64,000 nucleotides of DNA from Lithospermum erythrorhizon. Its lineage: Eukaryota > Streptophyta > Magnoliopsida > Boraginales > Boraginaceae. The notes beneath the pieces are model-generated. The model saw only the letters and a list, made by a program, of their open reading frames with translations, did not search any database and was not told where the DNA came from. Positions 12,150 to 23,400 of the stretch are shown here, in pieces. Location: positions 2,728,001-2,792,000 of the forward strand of contig JADFUC010001889.1 in NCBI GenBank assembly GCA_019722365.1. Reading direction: 5' to 3'. Position 1 is the stretch's first letter, and the number at the start of each line of letters is the position of its first letter. The position numbers and the translations under genes are program-made.

Positions 12150-13480
12150 TCCGGTGGGGGCACGGGTTCAAGCATGGAGCTTCCCAGCTGGTCCTAATCA
12201 GGAATTCCTTTAGATATCCGCGTTTGATTAACTTTTCGATCTCTGACTTGAGTATTTGACACTCGTTAGTATGTCATGTCCATGTTCTCGGTGATATTCA
12301 CAATAGCGGTTTATCATGCAGTCTTTCATCCCTTGTTATTTCAGTGATAGATTGTAATCTATTTGTGAAAAAAACTTATCTTCGCAAACGCCCCTTAATG
12401 GTGCTAAGTATTCAGGAGGAGCTATTCGTGTACAATGGCATGAATTCATACTAGCAGTTGGGGATCATGTATTCTCTTGAAGTTACCGCTATCTACATTG
12501 AATCACTTTCCCGTAGGGTTGTTTTCTAGAGGAATTTCGAGATCGGCGTCCTCTTGTGGGTTAGGACATCCTTTAAATCTTTCCCCTTATTTTATTTTCT
12601 TTTCAACTCCTCGACTCTACGTGTTTTGCTTGGTTTTCAAGCGATCTTTTTTGACAATGGCGTTTCAATCTAATGACGCCTTGTTTTACCATTACACTTA
12701 GACCACCCATAAAGGCCATATAAGTGGCGTTATTATTGACTGGTATGTTCAATGAAATATCATTATATTATTTTTGGTAGCTTTTGAGGGATTCATTTGG
12801 CCACTTGTTGATGTCCGTTAGTGTTATTTCATCTTGATGAGCTGGATGGCGGATCGAATTTAGCAATCAGCGTCATTTGTTTGTTAAGTATACATAGATT
12901 TAGCGATGCTATATACCCGATCTAGGTGCTTTATCGTAGATTATTGGAAGCGGCTTTAGTAAATACGGATTATTTATTGGATGTTATTGTCATTTTTGCA
13001 AGAAACCCTTGTAAGTGTTTGATAGGATCACCGCCCAATGATGGCGAAACAAAACCCACTTAGGTAGTGGTACCCAGCATTGAGCACTTTCGTAAATGAC
13101 ATTTTTGTTTTACATTTCATGCTTGTAGGATGTAGGCATAAGTTCCTTAATCATTTCCTTCATATCTTGAAGTTCTTTTTGGAGTTTCTGTGTAGCCTCG
13201 TCGCTTTAAGTTGTAAATTTTCAATGGTACTAGAGGCGCTCTCATTGCGATTTGTTCGAGCATTTGGTGCTTATTACTTTGGATATAGTCACATCCTTGA
13301 GTGATGAGTGTAGCGAAGGCCCCGGATTGTCACTTTCTCTTTCGGCGTTCCATGCTCTGCATTAACCGCTTCTATTTTGGCTTCATATATCGGTATGCGT
13401 GCTATGTTTTGTTCATTGGGTGGATTATTGTTTGAGGGAATGTGTGTGTCATTATTATTTTGCACATTGTTTCGAGACAT
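12150..13480 (-). pseudogene. Ty3/gypsy gag remnant
   Basis: The best block (12330-12160) reads CEYHREHGHD followed by CQILKSEIEKLIKRGYLKEF. This is the C-x2-H-x3-GH type knuckle region and the basic helix that close many plant gypsy gag proteins. The far end (13480-13289) is an asparagine-rich start beginning MSRNNVQNNN. Frameshifts separate the pieces. Confidence 0.65.
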
Positions 13481-13499
13481 GGTATTACTCAGATTTGGT

Positions 13500-14062
13500 G
13501 TTTGATCCTTGCGGTGGCGTCATTTGGATAATTGCAATCATTTTGTCGTTAGGGCTACGATATTCCAATAGGACTACATTACGGGTGGAGGTAACTCTTG
13601 GACTTTATTTATGTGAGTCGATCTGGTGGAAATAGTCGTTTTTGTAAGGTTTAAGAAAACCATTTGCACTTGTACGGATCCATTTGGATAGTGCAGGGAG
13701 AAGCAAAGCCTAGCAGTCTACTTGATGCAAAACTGATTCTTAGTAGTCTGCAGTGTATTTAGATGGGCGATCATGAACTATTTCCCGACGATTAATTAAT
13801 ATTTAATTTAGTAGATGTCTTTAGAGAGTAGTAAATAAGAATTAAGGAATAAATGTACTACGAGTGGAATATTTATAAGCAAGTCTGAGGAAGTCGTGAT
13901 ATAACTTTTCATGATTGATCATTCTTCTTGGTATCTCGCTGGGCGAATCGGTTGAGCCTTCTCTCAAGAAATGCTATATATATCTAGTTAGTACGAGGTT
14001 TCACATTTTTTGCAAATAAATAAAAACGAGTAATGATATTTTGACACGTAGTAATCGTGATG
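13500..14062. other. Spacer and MRG promoter region
   Basis: No coding sequence is recognised. The last few hundred bases are AT-rich and should contain the promoter of the MRG gene. Confidence 0.4.
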
Positions 14063-14070
14063 TATAAATA
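14063..14070 (+). promoter_or_regulatory. TATA box of the MRG gene
   Basis: TATAAATA lies 76 bp before the start codon at 14146, a normal plant spacing, and implies a 5' leader of about 45-50 nt. Confidence 0.6.
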
Positions 14071-14145
14071 CACCAAACTCCGTTCTATTGTTGCTAAGCA
14101 TCACAAACCAAACCAACAAAACTGAATCCATAAGTCAATGCAAGA

Positions 14146-17100
14146 ATGAGGAAATCCAAAGTCACCACCGTCGCTGGCGGCGGAACTTCCACCGGAGAAC
14201 GACCAGGGTCCAGTTCCGGCTACTTCTATAGGGGGGAGAAAGTTCTCTGTTACCATGGTCCACGTCTTTTTCGAGCCGAGGCATGTTCCATTGAGTTATA
14301 CATACTTCATTTGTCCCAAAAAGATTGTCAAGTTGGTTTTGTTTGTTATTGTTGCTTGATCAAATAGTCCATTTGTCCCAAAAAGATTGTCGAGTTGGTT
14401 TTGTTTATGGAATGAAATTATGGGTGAAACTAGTCTTTATCACTAACATAATGTGTTTTCTATGATCTTCTGGATTGTTTGTTACTGTTGCTGAATCATG
14501 GTAAATAGTCCATTTGTCCCAAAAAGCTTGTCAAGCTGGTTTTGTTTATGGAATCAAATTTGGGTGAAACCATTCTTGATCACTAACATAATGTATTTTT
14601 TATCATCTTTAGGATTGTTTGTTATTGTTGATTAATGATGGTAAGTAGTCCATTTGTCCCAAAAAGATTGTCATGTTTGAGTTATTTTGCTGGAAACAAA
14701 ATTTGGGTGAAACCATTCTTGATGACTAACATAATGTATTTTTTATCATCTTCTGGATTGTTTGTTATTGTTTCTTAATCATGGTAAATAGTCCATTTGT
14801 CCCAAAAAGATTGTCAAGTTGGTTTTGTTTATGGAATGAAATTTAGGTGAAACCATTCTTGATCACTTGCATAATGTAGTTTCCATTTTCTTTTCACTTG
14901 TTTGTTATTGTTGGTTTATCAAACAGTCCATTTGTCCCAAAAAGCTTGTCAAGTTGGTAGTGTTTATGGAATGAAATTTGAGTGAAACGATTCTTGATCA
15001 CTAACATAATGTATTTTTTTTTAATCATATTTTGGATTGTTTGGTATTGTTGCTTAATCATGGTAAGTAGTCCATTTGTCCCAAAAAGATTGTCGAGTTG
15101 GTTTTGTTTATGGAATAAGTTTGGGTGAAACCATTCTTGATCACTAACATAATGTATTTTCCATTATCTTCTAGATTGTTTGGTATTGTTGCGTAATGAT
15201 GGTAAATAGTCCAATTGTCCCAAAAGATTGTCATGTTTGAGTTAAACAAAATTTGTTTGAAACCATTCTTGATTACTAAGTACTAACATAATGCATTTTT
15301 TTTATCATCTTATTGATTGTTTTGCATTGTTGCGTAATCAAATTCTACATTTATCCCAAAAAGATTGTCAAGTTTGGTTTTTTTGCCTGGAACAAATTCG
15401 GTGAAACACTGAAACCATTGTTTTTCCGTCCAAGAACAATTAATGCACTGTACACTTTGTACTTTCTATGTATAGCATGCAACTATGCAAGTTCTTGATT
15501 GGTTGGCTTTGAATTCGATTACTTTTACAAGTTCTTGATAAGTTTCTACATAATGTATTTGCCATTATCTTCTCGATTGTTAGCATTGTTTTGAGTACTA
15601 GTTAGTAATCTGTTTTCCTAATTCTAAAAGATTCAGAAAACGGAGTTGCGAGAGAATGGAATGGAGTATTTTGTCCATTACCTTGTAAGTTCATTTATTG
15701 AGTTTCATCTTCTTTCTTTCCTGATCCCCCCTTAAACTAAGATTTTCAGTTTCTTTACTTTGTGAATGATGATATTTTTCGATTTTTTTGCAGGGTTGGA
15801 ATGAGATGTGAGTATACGTTGATGGTAATAGATACTGATTTAGTTCCTATGTTTCAGTAATATGTGGAAATGAGAAATGAAGTTCAACTGTTTAATGATA
15901 CTTTTCTCTAACAGCCTTTCTCATTGTCGTTGTCGTTCCCATTCTTTGTGTAATATGTAGAGTGTTTTCCCCCTCTGATATTGATTCATTTGATGGTTTC
16001 ATCCATAATAAATTCGTAGTTACTCACGCTCGCAGTAAGATAAATTATGAGAAGATATGCCCCACTCTGAAATTTGAATTGCTTATCATGAATTTGGTTC
16101 TTAGATGCATTATTAACAAAGGATGTTTTGCTTTAAGTCCATTTGTTATGAGATAAGGAAGGCATGTAGTGCTTCATTTGTTTGTGTCGGTGCTAGTATT
16201 CAAAGCAGGAGCCCTTACCAAATGATGCATAGCTTAGGATGTAAAGGATTCCCTCTTGTTTTAGTTGAATAGGAATAAAAATAGTTCGCATTGATCACAG
16301 AGCATTTGACACACACTTCCCTCCAAATGAATAAATAAAAAGAAGAAATTTCAGAAAAATAAAATGTACATCATCATCTTGTGTTAGTCTCTTGACTATT
16401 TTCAAATGGAGTTCAATTACTTCACTAGTTGATACTAATGTGTTTAACCAACAGCTTTGATGAATATGTTGGCCCTGATCGCTTGTTGAAGTATAATGAA
16501 GACAACATTATCAAGCAACGGAAGCTTGAGAGGAGGCACCGCTTGGGCAGGAACTTAAAGCCAGGGATGTTGGTACAAACAAAGCCAAAAGGCTCACATG
16601 GTACTCTTTTAACCCTCCTGAATTAAAGGATGTCCATGTAGATAGTCATTAAATAAAGCTTGTAATCATCATCCCATTTAAGTTTTGTCTAATGTTCCTC
16701 TGTTCAACGTGACAGATGTAAAACTGGATAAGAGGGAAGTTAAGCGAAATGATGACTTGCTTTTTTCCCTGTCCTTTTGGCTTGCATATTAGATTTGTCT
16801 AAAATTTTCTTCCAAGACATGCTTGGTGCATATGCAACACAGGAAGAGATATCGGTAATAGGAAATGTAGGCTTGACAGTCTGGTCACCCAGCTGGATCT
16901 AGTTCAGTCATGCCTTAATGCTTATGTATTTTTCAGCACAAACAACACTAAGCTGTGAATAAACTTTTGTCTCATCGGAAATTTGTTGCAGCTGCAAGGG
17001 GTAGGAAGCGGAAGGCTGATTCTTTGATGGGGGTAAATAATTGATTAGACAATTGACAGTTCATGTTTCTGCTTTTTGTAGTTGATCAACACTTGTTTTA

Positions 17101-20064
17101 AGAAATTCTTAGTTCTGTTAGATGTTAATCGCTGGTAATATCAGCTAGTCATACTTACACCTCTTTATCTAAATGCTTATGTAGATTCATTAATCTTCTT
17201 CTTTCTGTAATTTTACAATAAACTGATCAGAATTGAACCCAGGACCTCTTCAAGTTACTGCATTGATCTTTATAACTAGACCACTTTTATTTTACTAGAG
17301 TACTATACATTTCATATCCAGAACTATCAGAACCATTGAATTCAGAACAATTTTTTGTGGAACATACGGATTGAAATAAATAGCCATTTCTGTTGTCAAC
17401 ATATGCACTTCAGTTTTATCATAGTTTCAGTTCCAGATACTGGTATGGAAATATGGTAGAATTTCATGGCTGTATCACTTAGTTGCTTCTTCGGTTCTTT
17501 TTTTCCTCATCTTTTTGTTCTTATTTGGGTGCTGGTTTTAGTTTTTTTATAACTTAAGTATTAATTATTTTTCATTGTTAACTCTTCGGAAAGGCAGCGT
17601 GGCTACTAAAAAAGTACTCAACATCAGGATTCCATTGACCCTGATGAGGCAACTTATTGATGAGAGAGATTTTATTACAAAACATGACAAAGGTCTCTCC
17701 CTTCCCTCCTCAACATACACACACACGCGCGCCTAAGTCCAAACCCACCGTTTCCAACATGGGCATGTGTCTGAGGGGGCATTAGTATAGATTGTGTTTG
17801 AATTTGTTATTAGTATAGATTGTGTTTGAATTTGTTATGTTTGTGTATGCCAAAACTGATTATTTGCATTTCCCAATTGTAGATTATTACTGTTTGTGGA
17901 CTAGTTTATGCCTCTTCATTCCTACACCTTTATGTCATTATAATTTATATCCTGTTTTGTCTTGTAAGTCAGCAACAAGAAATGTCCTGAAATTCTCCAC
18001 ATTATGCTAATGATGGTTTAACCGTTTAAGTAGATGTGCTTCATTGGTTCGATTAACTAGATGATCAGTGACCATATATATTTGCCTGATGCTATTAACT
18101 GTCCTTTATTCGAACTCGAGTGGGTGGCTAGCCTTTTCAGAGTTAAGGAATGCATGGGAGGTAGTGTGTAGTGAGTGAAACATAGCTTAAATGAGACATA
18201 ATTTTGGGGATTGACGAAAAAGGCAAACCACTTGCTAAGAACGGATCATTGTAGAATATTTGTTCACCTTGGATATTTCTTACAAGTTTATTTTCTTTTG
18301 AACTTCTATGTTTTGGTCGTTAACTCTCTCCTCCTTTCCTATGTAACCTGATGATTAGTAGGGGATGACTTGACTTTCATGGTTATACAAATTAATTTTT
18401 CTTTGCAGCTTATAAATCTCCCTTGTTGCCCCAGTGTGGATGACATATTGGCAAAATACCTTGATTACACATCGAAAGATGTCATGTAAGTTATTGGTCT
18501 ATATTGAATTGATTTGAGTGAGATCCATAGTGTAGAACTCTGGCTTTTCTGATTTTCTGTAATCCCCAATACATAGTGTAATTCATCGAAAGAGGCTGGC
18601 ATAAGTAGGCGAATTACCTCTGCTACTCACTGTTCATCGAGCTTCTTTTACTCGAATGTCTTTTGCAAGCATCAAATTTTACATTGCTTCAGTTCATTCA
18701 ACATAGCATTCTTTTTTTTTTCTTATGCAGAATAGGAACTTCAATGCAGGAAATTCTGAATGGAATGCAATGTTACTTTAACAAAGCATTACCAATTTAT
18801 CTGTTGTACAAACAGGAGCGCCTACAGTTCAGTAAAGCAGTTTCAGATAATGGCTCCCCATCGAGGATCTATGGTGCTGAGCATCTATTGCGACTTTTTG
18901 GTATTACCTTACCTATTGTTTAGATTTTGATATTTTATGCAAATAACTGAAATCTAATATGCTTCAGGTAGTTAACACTTGAAATATATCTAACTAGGAT
19001 GGTCACAAGAGATAGGAGCGTTCATTTGAGTAGTAAAACTTTTTTTTGTTGTTAATCTAGATACCTAGGAAACTAACACTCCATGTCGATGTTGAGATGT
19101 TGCAACATATAATTTGAATAGATATTATTGGATGTGTGATTTTGAGTTACGAGAGGCACTTGTTGTGAAATTAATCTAATGCATGGTGTGATTTTTAGCC
19201 AATTTAAATTTCATTTCTGCTGTAACTTCTTATGATTAGGGGATTCTGTTTGGCTAGAGTTCTTATTGGTTGCATTTAAGAAAGCTTGTGAAGAAAAGCT
19301 TGCAGTTGGAGATTTCTTTTGGCTAGAGTTCTTATTGGTTGCATTTAAGAAAGCTTGTGAAGAAAAGCTTGCAGTTGGAGATTCCTTTGTTACAAAAGCT
19401 AACAAGGCTTAACCAATCACCCTTAAAGTTTTAACATACAATTCCTTAGAATCTGAATCGAAAGGTTGTCATATAGGCAGCCAGGAGTTTCTTTTTGCCT
19501 TGATTTTTCTTCTTCTGTTAATAATATACGGTTTGTATTGCAGTGATGTTACCGAAGTTACTGACATTTGTAAACATTAAGGAAGACACGTTGATTGCGC
19601 TGCGGAAGCTTGTTCTCAACTTTCTCAAGTATATTATCTCCACTTAATCGTTACGTTTCCTTGATGTTATTATTGCTCTCACATGCTTCATTCCGTGCAT
19701 ACAATCTTTTGTTTGGAAGCAATTTCCTACCTATATGATTGTCCTCGGCTTCTAGGCAAGCATGTTTAGGTGTCAGTGATCTTTCATTAATAGTTTTTGC
19801 TCTTACACATGAACATTCGAACTTTCCTCTCGCAACTATACCTTCCTAGTATTTAATTATTAACATCCATAACCTGGTGTATATTATGGGGTTGAATTTC
19901 CTTCTTCATTATTTGTGGTGTTCCCTGGATACAGGTTTCTGCAGAAGAATTGGGATACGTTATTTGTTTGCGGCGCTTATGATGACCCTACAGACTCTGA
20001 AGGAAGTTCCGAAGGGATAGATAATTGCCAAGACAGTGTTCATCTTGATCAAACTCATCCCTGA
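14146..20064 (+). CDS. MRG-family (MRG15-like) chromatin reader
   Basis: Plant MRG proteins bind H3K36-methylated nucleosomes through a chromo domain and recruit histone acetyltransferase or other partners through the C-terminal MRG domain. My exons: 14146-14280, 15631-15684, 15794-15807, 16455-16600, 16992-17032, 17594-17692, 18409-18485, 18731-18900, 19544-19628, 19935-20064, about 318 residues. The chromo domain (about 31-85) starts GEKVLCYHGPRLFRAE and continues YFVHYLGWNEIFDEYV. The MRG domain includes SVDDILAKYLDY, FNKALPIYLLYKQER and YGAEHLLRLF. The first intron has a GC donor (GAG|GCATGT) and exon 3 is only 14 nt. Phases agree across exons 1-5 and 7-10. Exon 17594-17692 does not fit either neighbour in the frame that resembles MRG, so the gene may be a recent pseudogene, carry sequence errors, or have an exon I missed. 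An open stretch at 16716 may be an extra or lost exon. Confidence 0.85.
14300..15600. repeat. Tandem array, about 140-bp unit, in MRG intron 1
   Basis: The unit contains catttgtcccaaaaagattg, then a gttggttttgtttatggaat segment, and ends with gattgtttgttattgttg. The anchor occurs at 14308, 14370, 14511, 14651, 14794, 14929, 15073, 15212 and 15348. Spacings are 135-144 bp after a first, shortened 62-bp copy. A degraded last unit reaches about 15600. Copies differ by substitutions and small indels. Confidence 0.95.
17220..17300 (-). mobile_element. tRNA-derived SINE head, remnant
   Basis: On the minus strand the sequence reads gtggtctagttataaa, then about 30 nt later gtcctgggttcaattctgat. These resemble the RNA polymerase III A box and B box of plant SINEs. 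It is intronic in the MRG gene. The tail is not delimited, so the limits are approximate. Confidence 0.4.
17781..17838. repeat. 28-bp tandem duplication
   Basis: attagtatagattgtgtttg is repeated with a 28-bp period inside an MRG intron. The two copies are essentially identical, so the duplication is recent. Confidence 0.9.
19252..19389. repeat. 69-bp tandem duplication in MRG intron
   Basis: A unit starting ggctagagttcttattggtt is found at 19252 and again at 19321, with a single difference near the end (gatttc against gattcc). It lies between the exons ending at 18900 and starting at 19544. Confidence 0.95.
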
Positions 20065-20224
20065 GAGTTTTTTCATTCATGAAGGCGCTACCTATTTCGT
20101 GTATAATCAGATGATCATTTACAGTTTCCATAATCAATCTCCATTCATCAGTTTCGTGTATATTCTGCTGTTTCTGTATAATGTACCAATGTACCATGTT
20201 AACTGAATGAATACACATCGTTGC

Positions 20225-20230
20225 AATAAA
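20225..20230 (+). terminator. Polyadenylation signal of the MRG gene
   Basis: AATAAA lies 161 bp after the MRG stop codon, within a normal plant 3' UTR length. Confidence 0.45.
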
Positions 20231-21208
20231 AAATAGATAAAAGCTATGTGTACATATTACGGAGGCGTTATCTTTGCTGATTTAATTGACTTCTGATTAA
20301 GATTAATTTGCATTAATCTTCATATATATTTAATTTCATTGTAAAATGGTGCACATTACCAAAAAGTGCCGTTCTAAAATTGTACAATTTAGAAAATCCA
20401 AAAAAATATACCAAACTAATTAGTATGTGTATCAAAATTGGTACAAATTACCTAAAAGGTAAAAATAAGGTTGTTATATAATTGACATTAATTAATCTTT
20501 CTTATAGGAAATGGTAAATATGTGCCCTAAGGATATAAGTTAAGAAGTAAAATTGAAAGTAATAAGTAACTATATTTAACAAATATTTTCATATCAAAAT
20601 TCAGATACAAATCTTGTGTCAAATAGTTTTCTTAATTATCACCTTAAGGGCACATGTTAAAAAAACCTTACATATTTTTTAAAATGTTTAAGATATGGTT
20701 GACACCACCATTATTATATCGAGTCTAATTATTAAATATAAAAACTCGATTAATAAATATGTACAAAATCAATTGATAATTGTTGATTCTTATTATATAA
20801 AAACTCGATTAGATTCGATTTAATATTTGAACAACCAGGTTTGATCGAGTCCTTCGAAAAAAAAAGATGAAGTCAAGTTAATCCTGCGTTTGATATAATT
20901 TAATTTGTTTAGAAGACAATAGACATACGGATCGGAGGAAATGACAAATGCAGGGCTCTGGCCGTCTCTCTGCGAGTCAAAGCGGAGGAAAAGTTCATTA
21001 CGATTCCCTCGATCTTAGATTGTTCATGTATCATATGATAATTTATCATGCATGGACAAATTTAAAGGCATGCACATTTGACATTTGGATTGTCATTGTG
21101 TATGTATTCAATGGAATTGATCAATAATACAGGAAAAAAGATAATGTGGATCAGAAATATCATCTCAAATTCAAATTTCTCATTGTTGTAATCTCCTAAG
21201 ATGTGAAG
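20231..21208. other. Intergenic, no feature seen
   Basis: AT-rich sequence without recognisable coding or repeat structure, between the MRG gene and the first copia element. Confidence 0.5.
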
Positions 21209-22058
21209 TGTTAGAAATTGTTACGGCATGAAAATTGGCCAAATATTTCGCAATATCAGACCAACTGTCTCTAATAGTTGGTAGCAACAGCTCGAGGGCA
21301 AAGTAGATATTTCGAAAAAGATATTGTTTCCTTTTATGAAAAAAATCTAGTGAGATATGATTTGATTGATGGAAAATAATTTATTTGTGCATCAAGTAGG
21401 AAGATTCACACGTCTATAATAAAGAAGGAAAGAAGACCGAATGAATGCATTGAATATTTTACAAGATGGAAGTTTTGTTTATGGAAGTTATTTCCATAAA
21501 CTTGTTTGTGTCTATACTATATAAAGGTCGCATCAGAACCTAGTTAGCCGCTTTAAGCAAGAGAGTGCATTGTATTTTGTAGAAGCCAGAAAAAAGAGAA
21601 CTTTTTAGAAGTTTATTTTATTGTAGCGCAGATGTACGAGTGTTATAAACTCGGCTGGTTTGTACAAGCTGTTGTTAACGCCTGTTACAATGATCGCCTT
21701 TAATGATTACTGCGTAGTTGGCCATCTTAGGGATAGTAGTGTGTAGTGGAGGATAAAGTTTATTGAAGTCGGGGAGGCGCGGACTCGTACTTAGAGATAG
21801 GAGTAGAATAAAAGATGGGGAGGCGTTCATTATAGAAGTCATATTTGTAATTCTCGTATGTAGTGGAGGAATCGCTTATTTGAGCCAGCGCCCCCAGAAC
21901 TGGAATTCTTTCGTTTGCCTTGAGCGGACTAGAAGTTGTCGTGTTTTACTTTTAACCACAGTCTTTTATTTTATTTCTCTTGTATCAGTGGGTCGTAGTG
22001 TTTATGCTTGTTAATACTTGTGTTATTGGTCAGAAATATCACGATTACACTTGTTTCA
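21209..22058 (+). repeat. 5' LTR of SIRE-like element
   Basis: Shares long blocks with 29491-30292, for example gatatgatttgattgatgga and gaatattttacaagatgga. The left limit is set at TGTTAG and the right just before the primer-binding site; both may be off by several bases. Confidence 0.75.
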
Positions 22059-22060
22059 AT

Positions 22061-22072
22061 TGGTATCAGAGC
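22061..22072 (+). other. Primer-binding site (tRNA-iMet)
   Basis: TGGTATCAGAGC, the standard plant copia primer-binding site, lies 2 nt after the proposed LTR end. Confidence 0.9.
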
Positions 22073-22109
22073 TAGCATACAAGAGTGAGATTGGTGTAAT
22101 CTTTTGCAA

Positions 22110-23400
22110 ATGGAAGGTTTTAGGGAATGAGGTTCTACCACTCGACCACCTGTTCTTGATGGAACTAACTATGCCTACTGGAAAGTTAGGATGACTACAT
22201 TTCTAAAGTCTATGGACATGAAGATATGGAAAGTTATGCGTCTTTGGAGTGGATAAGCTGGCCGACACCGACGAAGGTGTAATGTGAGAAGCTTCCAAGA
22301 GATGATTGGGCTGCCCGGAGGAGCAGGGAACTTGCCTTAGCAAATGACAAGGCCATGAATGCTATTTTCAATCTTGTAGATCACAGATGTGTTTAAGGCG
22401 TCAGCCGCATGTACGCGACAAAGGCGCGAGATACTTTGCAAGCGCATATGAGGGAACTTGAAGGTACGAATGTCGAGGACTCCGGCAGTTGCTTGGCAGA
22501 TTGGCTAGAATGGAAGAAGATGAATCTATAGCCATGTCTGACAAACACAGAAAGGATATAGCTGCATCCCTTTTCGTTAGGGGAACCTATGAGCAATGAG
22601 AAGCGTAGGAAAGTGCTAAGCGCGTTAAAACGTTTGCTTTCATGGGTAAACTATTGAAGAAGCTCGGGATTTGACTACCGTGAGCCTAGATGAAGCGATT
22701 AGCGAATTTGGCTACATTCGAGATGTCCATAGTGAGAGGCCTACTAAGAAGAAAGAATTACACTAGCTTAAGTTTGGAGATGTAGATGATGAAGAATTAA
22801 GGGAGACTATAAATATGCTTGCTAATAACTTTAACAAAATCCTGTGACGATTTAACAAGAAATCGTTTAATGGGAGTATTGGTCCATCTGTTATAGACAG
22901 AAACAACAACAGATGGAAGAAGCTGGTGAAGCAAAGCAACTATGATCTGGTCGGTCGGATAAACCAAAAGGTGATACGTCACGAGAGAATGTGAAGGCTT
23001 TGGAGCATATTCAATTTGAGTGTCCTAACATCTCAGGCCGTCAACCCAAAGTACTCCTTAGCCACAGTGGCGATGATTAGGAAGATGAACAAGATGATCA
23101 AGTTAACAACTTTTGTAAGGTTTTCTTGGAGTGCTCAAACTAACATTACTAACATTGTGGATGACACGGTGAGACGAGAAAATATGGTGATGAAGAGGTG
23201 CTTGAGAATTACAAACTCTTATATACCAAATGGATGGAATTGACAGCAGTTTATACCAAAGTGGATGTTGAAAGGAACAAATTAAAGATAGAAAATGAGA
23301 AACTAAAAAAATTAGGAGTGGATCAAGATCAAGAGATTTATCACTTGAGAGCTCAAGTTAATGCACTAAACAAGGGATTAAAAATGATGAATTGAAGCAC
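22110..23400 (+). pseudogene. Copia gag remnant (SIRE type)
   Basis: Starts MEGFRE and, after frameshifts, reads DGTNYAYWKVRMTTFLKSMD, the conserved copia gag block. Near 23000 comes GHIQFECPN, the second half of a CCHC knuckle. At 23198-23395 the frame has a coiled-coil-like KLKIENEKLKKLG followed by EIYHLRAQVNALNKGLKMMN, the SIRE gag-pol junction type. Several stops interrupt it. Confidence 0.75.

Larger units (their letters stand above)
10980..13480 (-). mobile_element. Ty3/gypsy retrotransposon relic (gag-PR-RT)
   Basis: Reading the minus strand, the order is gag (13480 down to about 12150), protease-linker (11880-11580) and the start of reverse transcriptase (about 11160-10990), the order of a Ty3/gypsy polyprotein. 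Every part is broken by stops and frameshifts. The RT is cut off after its first conserved block, and integrase and RNase H are not seen. I could not find a convincing pair of LTRs, so these limits are those of recognisable coding sequence, not of the element. Confidence 0.75.

Noticed and set aside
13080..13635. Plus-strand frames in the gypsy region
   Set aside because: They are on the strand opposite the gag remnant, and the gag, protease and RT motifs are all on the minus strand.
16716..16790. An additional MRG exon starting DVKLDKREVKRNDD
   Set aside because: It has a good acceptor and a plausible lysine-rich sequence, but no downstream donor keeps the frame into the next exon. The exons on both sides already join in phase without it.
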